Below, piece by piece: positions 9,334 to 17,700 of a DNA stretch of 64,000 nucleotides (the stretch's first letter is position 1; each line of letters starts with the position of its first letter). Below the pieces are notes generated by a model. The model ran no database searches and had not been told where the DNA came from. It was given only the letters and a program-made list of their open reading frames with translations. Both the position numbers and the translations under genes were made by a program. Source of the stretch: CAKZLS01 sp963701445 (GTDB lineage: Bacteria; Pseudomonadota; Alphaproteobacteria; Rhodospirillales; Defluviicoccaceae); assembly GCA_963701445.1 (NCBI GenBank), contig CAVPAM010000038.1, positions 62,001 to 126,000 of the forward strand, in the 5' to 3' direction.

Positions 9334-10179
9334 CTACCGCAGTTTGCGCGCGAGGAACCGCCGGGGCGGTTCGGCGATCGCGTCCTGGGCCTCGATCAGC
9401 CGCAGCTCCCGCGCGTGGCCCGTCGCCTTGACCACGGCGAAGATCGACGACACCGCTCGCGACAGCGCGTCCGCCGCGTTTCCCGCCTGGAGATAAAAGC
9501 CCAGGAACAGCGCGGCCAGGGCGTCTCCCGCTCCCTTGGCGGCGAGTGGAAGCCGTGGCGTGGTCACCAGCCAGGCGCCGTCCCGTGTCACCGCCAGGTT
9601 GGCGATGGTGTCGGGCTCCATGTCGGGGGTGAGCAGCGACGTGACCACCACCAGGCGGGCGCCGCGCGACAGCAGCAGGCCGGCGGCCAGGAGGACCTCC
9701 TCCATGGTTCGAGCCGAGTGCTCCGCCAGGACCTCCAACTCGAAATGATTGGGCATCACCATATCCGCCGCGGCGACCGCCTCTCTGCGGAAAAACCCGG
9801 ACAGGCCGGCGGAGACGTAGAGGCCGCCGTCCCGGTCGCCCATGACCGGGTCGCAGCAATACAGCGCGTCCGCGTTCAGCGCCTTGACCCTGTCCACCGC
9901 CCGCAGGACGGCCTCGCCCGACTCCTTCGATCCCATGTAGCCGGAAATGACCGCGCGGCACGTCCCGAGGACTCCCAGTTCGTCGAGGCCATCGACCAGC
10001 TCGGAAATATGGGCGGCGTCGCGGACGTGGCCGCGAAAACCGCCGTATCCCGGGTGGTTGCTGAAAATGACCGTATCCACCGGCCACACCTCGAATCCGG
10101 CGCGGCGGAGGCAGAACACGGCGGCGGCGTTGCCCACGTGGCCGAAGGCAACCGAGGACTGGAAAGACAGGATGGTCAA
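9334..10179 (-). CDS. pdxY: Pyridoxal kinase
   Basis: 281-residue ribokinase-superfamily enzyme phosphorylating pyridoxal (and related vitamers) in the vitamin B6 salvage pathway. Family marks are SFQSSVAFGHVGNAAAVFCL at the N-terminus, DTVIFSNHPGYGGFRG for substrate contact, YCCDPVMGD, and the anion-hole and catalytic-base motif LAAKGAGDALAALFLGF with the catalytic Asp. The start is TTG at 10179, fixed by the invariant MTILSxQS beginning; no ATG is available in frame nearby. The gene is divergent from the CoA lyase gene. Confidence 0.9.
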   Translation of the reverse strand: MTILSFQSSVAFGHVGNAAAVFCLRRAGFEVWPVDTVIFSNHPGYGGFRGHVRDAAHISELVDGLDELGVLGTCRAVISGYMGSKESGEAVLRAVDRVKALNADALYCCDPVMGDRDGGLYVSAGLSGFFRREAVAAADMVMPNHFELEVLAEHSARTMEEVLLAAGLLLSRGARLVVVTSLLTPDMEPDTIANLAVTRDGAWLVTTPRLPLAAKGAGDALAALFLGFYLQAGNAADALSRAVSSIFAVVKATGHARELRLIEAQDAIAEPPRRFLARKLR

Positions 10180-10266
10180 GGGCGAGCCGATCCGCGGTCG
10201 AGAGAAATTCCGTCAGCGTAAAATTCTATCAGCGTAACTTGCCATGAAGGGCCTTCCAATAGTACG

Positions 10267-10284
10267 TTTTCGCATGTGCGAAAA
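10267..10284. promoter_or_regulatory. Perfect 18-bp palindrome, probable operator
   Basis: TTTTCGCA-TG-TGCGAAAA is an exact inverted repeat with 8-base arms and a 2-base centre. It lies in the 155-base region between divergent pdxY and the CoA lyase gene, 51 bases before the lyase start. Its position and symmetry fit a dimeric repressor or activator site. The regulator is not encoded next door and is unknown. Confidence 0.6.
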
Positions 10285-10334
10285 GCAATTCCCTTAACAC
10301 GCCCGCGATCATCCGGGAGGAGGAGAAGAAAACC

Positions 10335-11223
10335 ATGGCAGCTACCGCAAGACCGCGCCGGAGCGTGCTCTACATGCCGGGGTCGAACGCCCGGGCGCTG
10401 GAAAAAGCCAAGACCATCATGGCCGACGGCCTGATACTGGACCTCGAGGACGCCGTCGCCCCCGACGCCAAGGACCAGGCCCGCCTACAGGTCTGCAACG
10501 CCGTCAAGGACGGCGGCTACGGCATGCGCGAGATCACCATCCGGGTCAACGGCCTGTCGACCCCGTGGGGGTACGAGGATATCGCCGCCGCGTCGCGGTC
10601 CGGCGCCCATGCCATCGTCCTGCCGAAGGTGGAAAGCGCCGACGCCATCCGTCACATGGAGGCGATCATGGTCGCCAACGGCGCGCCGGACGACATGGCC
10701 ATCTGGGCGATGATGGAAACGCCCACGGAGCGTGCTCTCGGCCGAGCGCATCGCCGAGGCGAGCCCGCGCATGGGCTGTCTGGTCATGGGAACATCGGAT
10801 CTGGCCAAGGAGCTGGACTGCACCCACACCCGCGAACGCCTGCCGATGATCACGTCGCTGGGGATCTGCATGCTGGCGGCGCGCGCCGCCGGTCTCGACA
10901 TCCTTGACGGCGTCTACCTGGATCTGGACGACGCCGACGGTTTCGAGTTCGCCTGCGAACAGGGCGCGGAGCTGGGCTTCGACGGCAAGACCCTCATCCA
11001 TCCGAAGCAGGTGGCGCCGTGCAACGGCGTGTTCACGCCCCGGCCGGACTTCGTGGAGTGGTCGCGCAAGATCATCGCCGCCCATGCCGCCGCCGCCGCG
11101 CGCGGCGAGGGCGTGGCGGTCGTCGACGGCAAGCTCATCGAAAACCTGCACGTGGAGAGCGCCAAGCGGGTGGTGGCCATGGCCGACGCCATCTCGAAAA
11201 TGGAGTCCGCCGCCGCGGCCTGA
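10335..11223 (+). CDS. HpcH/HpaI (CitE-like) CoA-ester lyase (frameshifted)
   Basis: TIM-barrel lyase of the citrate lyase beta / malyl-CoA lyase family, 295 residues once repaired. Marks are RSVLYMPGSNARALEKA (CoA site), LILDLEDAVAPDAK with metal and substrate acidic residues, HAIVLPKVESADA and GKTLIHPKQVAPCN. The frame breaks at about 10721-10733: reading the conserved ETPxGVLSAERIAEAS needs one base removed (an extra A gives acg-gag-cgt instead of acg-ggc-gtg). It could act on malyl-CoA, methylmalyl-CoA or citramalyl-CoA. The mct, meh and smt genes 5 kb away make (S)-citramalyl-CoA or malyl-CoA attractive, but that is inference. GGAGGAGAAG precedes the ATG. Confidence 0.85.
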
Positions 11224-11253
11224 TCGCGGCGAATCCGACCGGAAACATGGCGG

Positions 11254-11280
11254 CCGGCCCTGTCCCCGCGACAGGGCCGG
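11254..11280 (+). terminator. Hairpin after CoA lyase gene
   Basis: Perfect 11-bp stem CCGGCCCTGTC / GACAGGGCCGG with a 5-base loop, 30 bases after the lyase stop. No U-run follows, so it may be a Rho-assisted terminator or an mRNA 3'-end stabiliser. Confidence 0.6.
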
Positions 11281-11380
11281 TTCGCCGTCGCGCGCGGAGG
11301 GAACAGGTCGCGACGCCAGATTGACGGCCGACGCATCAATGATCACGATGCGATCGTGGATTTGATTTCGGATATTCGCC

Positions 11381-11629
11381 TTGCCCAGTTTCACCATTCG
11401 CAATCGGGATGAAGCATTGAAGAACCGGCTGAGGAGTCGCGCGGCCGAGCACGACCGGTCCATGGAGGACGAGGTGCGGGAGATCCCGCGAAACGCCCTT
11501 TCCGCTCGAAACGAACCGCCAATGAACTTGGCCGATCCGATACGAAAACGTTTTGCTCCGATTGGAGGGGTGGACCTGCCGCCGGTTCCGCGCCAGCCCG
11601 TGCGCGAACCGCCAAAGTTCGGGGAATGA
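11381..11629 (+). CDS. FitA-like Arc-type antitoxin, now without toxin
   Basis: 82 residues beginning MPSFTIRNRDEALKNRLRSR, the strand-helix of an Arc/FitA ribbon-helix-helix repressor, followed by RSMEDEVREI and a C-terminal NLADPIRKRFAPIGGVDLP toxin-binding segment, the standard FitA (VapB) layout. The start is TTG. Its TGA stop overlaps the ATG of the remnant of the partner PIN toxin. It may survive as an orphan regulator or be drifting. Confidence 0.8.
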   Translation: MPSFTIRNRDEALKNRLRSRAAEHDRSMEDEVREIPRNALSARNEPPMNLADPIRKRFAPIGGVDLPPVPRQPVREPPKFGE

Positions 11630-11652
11630 TCGTTCTCGAGCGAAAAGGGTAA
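11626..11652 (+). pseudogene. Start of a lost FitB/VapC PIN toxin
   Basis: ATG overlaps the antitoxin stop (ATGA). The first codons read MIVLERKG and then stop. FitB toxins normally begin MIVLDTNV, so only four residues survive before unrelated sequence. No other PIN-domain motif is visible downstream in any frame, so the toxin body is deleted. Confidence 0.65.
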
Positions 11653-12003
11653 CGTCCCCAATCTGCCCCACTAAGACGGACGGTCGGTCTCCTTCAATGG
11701 ATAATCAAACCGCCGCCATCGAATTCTTGCAATGGTGCTGCCGCATCACGAAAAGCCTACTGAAAACAAGTTGGTTGGTTCCTAATCCCAGTCATTCGTA
11801 ATTATTGAAGCGGCGGTACTGGATCGCCGCGCTCCGCTCGCGAAGACGGTGTTGGGGCGAATTCGCGGTGGCGGCGCGTGCAATGTTGGGTTCAGCACCA
11901 ATCGCGAGAACCAGGAACCAATGGGGTGAAATCCATGGGGCCAGCTGTGACCCTTCTGGTGACACCGGCCCCCTCGCTCCCGTTTCTCTCCGGCTCGTCC
12001 CGC
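11653..12003. other. 351-base non-coding stretch
   Basis: No supported gene. It follows the truncated toxin and precedes the 3' end of the acyl-CoA synthetase gene. Base composition is lower in GC up to about 11815. The only recognisable item is the repeat-like segment at 11818-11849. Confidence 0.6.
11818..11849 (-). repeat. Degenerate dispersed intergenic repeat
   Basis: Read on the minus strand, it resembles the common proteobacterial intergenic repeat of the form CGTCATTGCGAGCG-AGCG-AGCAATCCAG. The match is CGTCTTCGCGAGCGGAGCGC then GGCGATCCAG. Recognition is from memory of that repeat class; only one copy is seen here. Confidence 0.45.
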
Positions 12004-13587
12004 TCAACCCGGCGCGGCGCCGGCGGTGGCCACCGCTTCTGTCGCCATCCTTTTCAGGGTCATGCGGTCCACCTTTCCGGTCGCGTTCAACGGCATCTCG
12101 TCGAGGACGGTGACCTCTTCCGGCGCCTTGTAGCCGACGCGCGCGCGGACGAACCGGATGAGGTCCCGCATGGTCGGCGGCGGCGCTTCCGCGTCCAGGG
12201 TGACGTAGGCGCGCACGTTTTCGCCGTGCAGGGGACTCTGCACGCCGACCACGCCGGCGCTGGCCACGGCATCGTGTTCGAGCAGCGCGGCTTCCACCTC
12301 CTGGGGGCAGATGTTCGAGCCGTCGTGGACGATGATCTGCTTCTGGCGGCCGTGGAACCAGAGATAGCCGTCCTCGTCGGCGCTCATCACGTCGCCGGTG
12401 TCCAGCCAGCCGTCGACGATGGTCTCGGCGGTCGCCCTCGGATTGTTCCAGTAGCCGACCATGGTGCCGGGAAAGTTGATCCACAGACGCCCGTCGGCGC
12501 CGGTCGCGACCTCGCGCCCATGCTCGTCGCGCAGCGAGGCCCGGTAGCCGGGCGCGAGCCGCCCGACGGAGCCGATCCTCGTCGCCTCCGGCGGATTGAC
12601 GGTCGGAATGCCGATCTCGGTCATCCCGTAGTCCTCGCTGATCACGATGCCGGCAAGCGCGGTGAACTCCGCCTCGAGGGCCTCCGAAACCTTGTCGCCG
12701 CCGGAAAAGCACGCCTCGACCGAGGCGAAATCCGCGTGGCGGGCGCCGTGATCGCGAACCAGGGCATAGAGCGCCGACGGAAGCATCCACATCTTGGTCG
12801 GCCGTTCGTCGCGTAACAGCGGCAGGACTTCGTCGCCATCGAAGGTGCGCGCCATGACCACCCGGCCGCCGGCCGCGAGCGTCATCATCGACAAGTGGTG
12901 GCCGCCCACGTGGGAAACCGACCCACCGGGCAGCATGATGTCGTCGGACGTCAGTCCCCATCGCCCGAGGGCGCTGGCGATGATCCAGCCCAGCGTCTCG
13001 AAGCTGTGGCAGACGCCCTTCGGTTTGCCGGTGCTGCCCGACGTGAAGAAGATGATCGCCGGGTCTTCCGGCTTCGGCGGGGCGACATCGCGGCTCGGAT
13101 CGCCTTCCGTCAGCGACCCGAAGCTCGGGCCGTCGCGGTCGCGCGGGTATCCGCCGCCGTCATCGTCGTCGTAGCCGATCCGGCCGAGCGGCAGCTTTCC
13201 GGCGAGCGTGCTGGCGGCCAGGTCATCGCGGCGCTCGTCGTGGGCGAGCAGGGCCTTTGCCTCGGAGACCTCGAGCGCATGGTCGATTTCCGGCGCCATG
13301 TAGCGGTAATTCAGCGGCACCGCGACGAGCCCGCACTTCATGCAGGCGAGGTAATGGACCATCAACTCCGTGCGGTTCGGCATGAGCGAGGCAATCCGGT
13401 CGCCCGGCGCGAGACCGAGGTCGAGGTAGTTGCCGGCCAGGCGGGTGGAAACGGAGTCGAGCGCCCGCCAGGTCCAGCGCCGCCGGCGCGAAACCAGCGC
13501 GTCCGCGTCCGGTTTCGTGTCGAGACCCCGCTTGAGGATCTCCGCGAGGGGGAATGGCCCGTCCAGCGGCGGGCCGGCGATTGGCAT
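12004..13587 (-). CDS. Acyl-CoA synthetase (class I adenylate-forming enzyme)
   Basis: 527 residues activating a carboxylic acid to its CoA ester through an acyl-adenylate. The P-loop-like A3 motif IIFFTSGSTGKPKGVCHS, A5 SEDYGMTEIG, A7 GWLDTGD, A8 FHGRQKQIIVHDGSNICP and the A10 lysine motif MPLNATGKVDR are all present. The start at 13587 was chosen because AGGAAGG sits six bases upstream of the ATG; longer in-frame starts lack similarity. Substrate is not predictable from these motifs. It is convergent with the upstream gene set and divergent from the MFS gene, with the CoA-transferase cluster nearby. Confidence 0.9.
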   Translation of the reverse strand: MPIAGPPLDGPFPLAEILKRGLDTKPDADALVSRRRRWTWRALDSVSTRLAGNYLDLGLAPGDRIASLMPNRTELMVHYLACMKCGLVAVPLNYRYMAPEIDHALEVSEAKALLAHDERRDDLAASTLAGKLPLGRIGYDDDDGGGYPRDRDGPSFGSLTEGDPSRDVAPPKPEDPAIIFFTSGSTGKPKGVCHSFETLGWIIASALGRWGLTSDDIMLPGGSVSHVGGHHLSMMTLAAGGRVVMARTFDGDEVLPLLRDERPTKMWMLPSALYALVRDHGARHADFASVEACFSGGDKVSEALEAEFTALAGIVISEDYGMTEIGIPTVNPPEATRIGSVGRLAPGYRASLRDEHGREVATGADGRLWINFPGTMVGYWNNPRATAETIVDGWLDTGDVMSADEDGYLWFHGRQKQIIVHDGSNICPQEVEAALLEHDAVASAGVVGVQSPLHGENVRAYVTLDAEAPPPTMRDLIRFVRARVGYKAPEEVTVLDEMPLNATGKVDRMTLKRMATEAVATAGAAPG

Positions 13588-13749
13588 GGCGATCCTTCCT
13601 GGTGGAGCCGGTTGCGAACGCATCGCACACCCGACGATAGCAGACGGCAAGGCATTTCCAAACGCCGGTCAGGAATTAAGACGAGGGGGATTTTCCGGCC
13701 GGTTCGCGTTAACCTGACACAACCATTTCCGACGCCGGGAGGATGACGG

Positions 13750-15048
13750 ATGGAAACGCCGAAGTCGATCATCGCCGCGATCGGCACCCTCGTTGTCGCG
13801 ACGAGCGCCGTTCAGCTCGCGAACGGGTTCTTCACCACGTTCGTTTCGCTGCGAATCGTCAATGAAGGTTTCGACCCGACGCTGGCGGGGGTGGTTCTGA
13901 GCGCCTACTTCGCCGGTTTTACCATCGCCGCCGTGCGGTCCGAGCGCATCATCGCCCGCATCGGCCACATTCGCGCCTACGCGGCCTTCGCCGGCCTGGT
14001 CGCCATCGCCACCTCCGTGATGCCGCTCCGCGTGGAGCCGTATACCTGGATCGCCTTGCGCGCCGTTGTCGGCTTCGGGTGCGCCGGGCTGTTCGTCACC
14101 ACCGAGAGCTGGCTGAACGCCAAGGCGCCGCCGGAGTTGCGCGGCCGTGTGTTCGCGACCTACATGGTCGGCACCTTCCTCGCCCTGGCGGCGGGGCAAC
14201 TCCTGATCGGCCAGATCGACGTGGAGTCCGCCGCGCCGTTCAACGCGATCGTGGCGCTGTTCGCGCTCGGCCTCGTTCTGGTCAGCATGACGCGAACCGA
14301 ACCGCCGAAGGTCGTCTCCTCCGTCTCCGCGCCTCCCTATCGCGAACTGTTGCGCGCGGCGCCCGTCGCCGTCGCCGGCTGTATCCTCAGCGGGGTGATC
14401 ACCGGAACCTTCTATGCGCTGGTGCCGGCGTGGATGCAGGGCGCCGGCGTGGTGAACGAGACGATCGCGTTGTTCATGTTCGCGGCGGTTCTCGGCGGGC
14501 TGGTGTTCCAGGTTCCGGTCGGCCGTTTTTCGGATCGTTTCGACCGGCGCCGGGTAATCGCGGTCCTGGGCGTGGGGCTTGCCGTCATCGCCGTCGCCAT
14601 CGTGTTTCTGCCCCGGTCATTGACGGTGGTGCTGCCGGCGGCCGCGATCCTGGGAGGGTTCATGTCGACCCTCTACCCGGTCTGCATCGCCCACGCGCAC
14701 GACCGCATGCCGGCCGATCGGGTCGTGACGCTCAGCGGCGCCCTGATCCTCATCAGCGGCATCGGCTCGGTGCTGGGCCCGCTGATCGGCACGCCGGTGA
14801 TGACGCGGCTGGACATCAACGGGGTCCTTTACCTCATCGCGGCGGCGGCCCTCATCCTGGCGCTCCTGGCCGCGGGAACGAGCCTCCTGAGCGCGGCCGC
14901 GCCCCGCCTGAAACGGACCTTCGATGTCCTCACGCCGCAGGCGGCGCCGCTCTCCCACGATCCGGGCGAAGCCGAGCCATCCGAGGAGCAGGCGCGTCCG
15001 CCGGGGACCACGGGAAACGAAGGCGCCGGAGAGAGAGGACGCGCGTAA
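13750..15048 (+). CDS. MFS transporter (12 membrane segments)
   Basis: 432-residue major facilitator. The N-terminal half contains LSAYFAGFTIAAVRSERII and LRAVVGFGCAGLFVTTESWLN, as in YcaD-like exporters; the central loop carries GRFSDRFDRRRV, the MFS signature between segments. The last 45 residues are a hydrophilic, Pro/Glu-rich tail probably in the cytoplasm. GGAGG stands just before the ATG. Substrate unknown. A conserved short repeat element lies 20 bases after its stop. Confidence 0.85.
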   Translation: METPKSIIAAIGTLVVATSAVQLANGFFTTFVSLRIVNEGFDPTLAGVVLSAYFAGFTIAAVRSERIIARIGHIRAYAAFAGLVAIATSVMPLRVEPYTWIALRAVVGFGCAGLFVTTESWLNAKAPPELRGRVFATYMVGTFLALAAGQLLIGQIDVESAAPFNAIVALFALGLVLVSMTRTEPPKVVSSVSAPPYRELLRAAPVAVAGCILSGVITGTFYALVPAWMQGAGVVNETIALFMFAAVLGGLVFQVPVGRFSDRFDRRRVIAVLGVGLAVIAVAIVFLPRSLTVVLPAAAILGGFMSTLYPVCIAHAHDRMPADRVVTLSGALILISGIGSVLGPLIGTPVMTRLDINGVLYLIAAAALILALLAAGTSLLSAAAPRLKRTFDVLTPQAAPLSHDPGEAEPSEEQARPPGTTGNEGAGERGRA

Positions 15049-15067
15049 AGCCAGTTTCCACGAACGG

Positions 15068-15118
15068 AAATCTACTGTGCACGGGGTTGTTTTGCGAAAA
15101 ATGCGTCATACCCCCCCC
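15068..15118 (+). repeat. Short intergenic element, copy 1 (TCTACTGTGCACGGGG ... C8)
   Basis: The core AATCTACTGTGCACGGGGTTG followed by TTTT at 15069-15093 is followed by a 17-base A/T-enriched spacer and a run of eight C. A second copy with the same three-part order lies at 41454-41510. Both sit just downstream of a plus-strand stop codon (20 and 37 bases). Confidence 0.65.
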
Positions 15119-15231
15119 ATGTCTCCGGTTGCACAAGCGGACACGCGTGGACGCGCGCCCCCGAAACGTCGGGAGCGTCCTGGACTTGGGCGCGACGGTG
15201 AAGGGCCTGCGGAGCGTCCGGGCCGCGTTTC

Positions 15232-16080
15232 CTAGGCGAGTTCGGCGGTGGCGGACATGGCTGTCTTGCCGTTGGGGCCGTGGGCTTCCAGCGCGACCGC
15301 GCCGTCTTCGGCGGGCGTGCCGGTCAGGCGGAACGGCGCGAGGTCGAACAGCGGCGCCTGGCCGCGGAAGCTGAACCCCTTGGCCGGCCGGCCGGCGTTG
15401 TGGCGCACCAGCTCCATGAGCAGGATCGCGGTCAACGGTCCGTGCACCACCAGGCCCGGATAGCCCTCCTCGGCCATGGCGTAGGGACGGTCGTAGTGGA
15501 TGCGGTGTGCGTTGAAGGTGAGCGCCGAAAAGCGGAACAGCAGGCGGGGGTCCGGGGTCACCGTCCGGGTCCACGCGCCGGCCGGCGGCGGCGGAAGCTC
15601 CACGACTTCCGGCGCCGGCACCGGGGCGCCCGGTTCGCGGTAGACGATATCCTGCTCCTCCTCGACGCACAGGCCGCCGCGCTGGTGGATCTTGTAGCCG
15701 ACGGTCACGAACGCCAGCGTGCCGGTGCGGCCCGTCTTCTGCGACACCTTGAGAATCTCGGCGTCGCGGCGGGCCGGCTCGCCGATGACCAGTGGTTCGT
15801 GGAAGCGCATGCGCGCGCCGGCGAACATGCGGCGCGGCAGCTCGATGGGCGGCATGAACCCGCCGCGCTCCGGATGGCCGTCGGGGCCGAGCCTGGATTG
15901 CGGCGCCCTGGGCAGGAAGTAGAACCAGTGCCACACCGGCGGCAGCGGCATGCCGGGCGAAAAGACGGTGGCGTCGTCGAGGGTCGCCGCGAGTGCCTGC
16001 GCGGGAAAAAGGCCGATGTGGTCCTCGACGGTATCGGTGTTGCCGATCCACTGGGCGAAGGGGGCGTCGTCGTTTGTCAT
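15232..16080 (-). CDS. meh: Mesaconyl-C4-CoA hydratase-like MaoC protein
   Basis: 282 residues with two hot-dog (MaoC-like) halves. The N-terminal half contains the FAS1-dehydratase-type segment LPPVWHWFYFLP and MFAGARMRFHEPL; the C-terminal half carries the hydratase signature FSALTFNAHRIHYDRPYA with the catalytic Asn/His region and LVVHGPLTAILLMEL. Chloroflexus Meh, which hydrates mesaconyl-C4-CoA to (S)-citramalyl-CoA, has this architecture. The gene lies 19 bases after the mct-like gene on the same strand, so the two enzymes probably act consecutively. General 3-hydroxyacyl dehydratase activity cannot be excluded. Confidence 0.8.
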   Translation of the reverse strand: MTNDDAPFAQWIGNTDTVEDHIGLFPAQALAATLDDATVFSPGMPLPPVWHWFYFLPRAPQSRLGPDGHPERGGFMPPIELPRRMFAGARMRFHEPLVIGEPARRDAEILKVSQKTGRTGTLAFVTVGYKIHQRGGLCVEEEQDIVYREPGAPVPAPEVVELPPPPAGAWTRTVTPDPRLLFRFSALTFNAHRIHYDRPYAMAEEGYPGLVVHGPLTAILLMELVRHNAGRPAKGFSFRGQAPLFDLAPFRLTGTPAEDGAVALEAHGPNGKTAMSATAELA

Positions 16081-16099
16081 GGCGGGGCTCCTGGCCGGC

Positions 16100-17338
16100 T
16101 CACGCGCGAATATCGACGGGGCCGGCGACCACGCCGCTGTCGCGCAGCTTGCCGATCTGGGAATCGGTGAGGCCGAGGATTTCGGTCAGCACCTCGTCGG
16201 TGTGCTCGCCGAGGACAGGCGCCCGCGTCGGCGGCAAACGCTCGAGGTTGCTGAACTCCAGCGGCGAGCCCGGCACCAGATAGCTGCCGATGCCGGGTTG
16301 TTCGATTTCCGCGAACATGGGGTTGTCCGTGGAGCACCGGGGGTCGTTCTCGATCATCTGCAGAAACGTCTGGTACGGACCCCAGCAGACGCCGGTTCCC
16401 TCGAACGCCCGCGTCACCTCGTCCAAGGTGCGTTCCGCGAACCACGGCTGCAGCACCGCCGAAATGGCGTCGCGGGCCTTGAACCGGTCGCCTTCCTTGT
16501 TCAGGTCCACATTGAGCAGCGGGCCTATCATTTCCAGGCGTTCGGTCAGCGCGGTGGCCTTGCACAGCGCCGCCCACTGGCGCTTGGTGATGGCGACCAC
16601 GTAGATGTAGCGCTCATCGACGGTTTCGAACTCGCGGCCATAGGCGCCGTACAGGTAGTTGCCGAAGGAATAGTGATCCTCCTTGTTGACCTGGGCCTCG
16701 CCGATCAGTCCGAGATTGCCGACCATGGCCATGGCCACGTCCGACAACGGCAACTTGATGAATTGGCCCTGGCCGGTGAGGCGCCGGTAGCGTTCGGCGC
16801 CGACGATGCCCATGGCGGCCGTGACACCGGTGATCGCGTCCCAGGCCGGCAACACGTGATTGACCGGATTGACCGGTTTGTGGCCGTGGGTCGGACCCGT
16901 GGCGAAGGGAATGCCGATGGCGCAATTGACGGTGTAGTCCACCGCCGAGCTGCCGTCGGGATTGCCGAACAGGTTCATCATGATCAGGTCTTCGCGGCGC
17001 TTCTTGAGAGCCTCGTAGCCGAGCCATCCCGAAGCCGGAAAGTTCGTCAGGAAGATCCCGTTGCCCTCGCCCGGCGCGGTGATCAGGTTGGTGATCAGTT
17101 CCTGCCCTTCCGGGACGCGGGTATTGACGGCGATGGACCGCTTGCCCTTGTTCAGGCCGACCCAATACAGGCTCCTGCCCTCGGCGGTCAGCGGCCAGCG
17201 GTTGGCGTCGAGGCCGCCCTGAACGGGATCGAAGCGGATGACCTCGGCGCCTTGCTGCGCGAGCGTCATGCCGCAGAGCGGCGCCGCGACGAACGCCGAT
17301 CCCTCGATCACGCGGATTCCTTTGAGCAGATTGTTCAA
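16100..17338 (-). CDS. mct: Mesaconyl-CoA C1-C4 CoA-transferase (class III)
   Basis: 412 residues from TTG at 17338, which has GGAGG about six bases upstream; Chloroflexus Mct is of nearly the same length. It shows GIRVIEGSAFVAAPLCGMTL, EVIRFDPVQGGLDANRWP, SAVDYTVNCAIGIPFATGP and NHVLPAWDAITG with the likely catalytic Asp at residue 167, all strongly reminiscent of Mct. This enzyme moves CoA within mesaconate from C1 to C4. It is distinct from the other two CoA-transferases here, which are SmtA/B-like. The operon with meh is transcribed away from smtA. Upstream in-frame codons would add a non-conserved Arg/Gly-rich extension. Confidence 0.85.
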   Translation of the reverse strand: MNNLLKGIRVIEGSAFVAAPLCGMTLAQQGAEVIRFDPVQGGLDANRWPLTAEGRSLYWVGLNKGKRSIAVNTRVPEGQELITNLITAPGEGNGIFLTNFPASGWLGYEALKKRREDLIMMNLFGNPDGSSAVDYTVNCAIGIPFATGPTHGHKPVNPVNHVLPAWDAITGVTAAMGIVGAERYRRLTGQGQFIKLPLSDVAMAMVGNLGLIGEAQVNKEDHYSFGNYLYGAYGREFETVDERYIYVVAITKRQWAALCKATALTERLEMIGPLLNVDLNKEGDRFKARDAISAVLQPWFAERTLDEVTRAFEGTGVCWGPYQTFLQMIENDPRCSTDNPMFAEIEQPGIGSYLVPGSPLEFSNLERLPPTRAPVLGEHTDEVLTEILGLTDSQIGKLRDSGVVAGPVDIRA

Positions 17339-17407
17339 GGCGGTCCCTCCTCCATGTTGCCTCCGCGGCATGCCCCCGCCGCCGCCGGCGCGGGTGCGCG
17401 AATGTTG

Positions 17408-17510
17408 ATTGTACACGGCCCGATCGGGTGCCGAATCCGGCGTCCGAAGGTCTGATCGGGTTGTATCAAGAGTTGCTATATCCCGCAACTGCGAGGGGTA
17501 TGTGTACAAT
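17408..17510. promoter_or_regulatory. Paired inverted sites in the mct/smtA intergenic region
   Basis: The 362-base divergent region 17339-17700 contains no gene. It has ATTGTACAC at 17408-17416 and its exact reverse complement GTGTACAAT at 17502-17510, plus the palindrome CCCGATCGGG at 17419-17428. TTGTACAA-type cores are typical of GntR/FadR-subfamily operators, so one dimeric regulator may control both operons through two sites. The rest holds the two promoters, not resolved, and GGGAGG before smtA. Confidence 0.5.
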
Positions 17511-17700
17511 TCACAGCTGATTTGCTCGGTGAGAATGGTTCAGGAAGTAGATCGCTGTGTAAAACCCTGCTAAATTCCCTCCCGCTGGAACCGATCGGCC
17601 GGGAGCGGTCGCCAAGAAAATCGATAACGCGCTCCCGTGACCGATCGCCGCGAACGTCCAAGCGTTGCATGAATAACGATACTGGCAGGGAGGGCACCAA

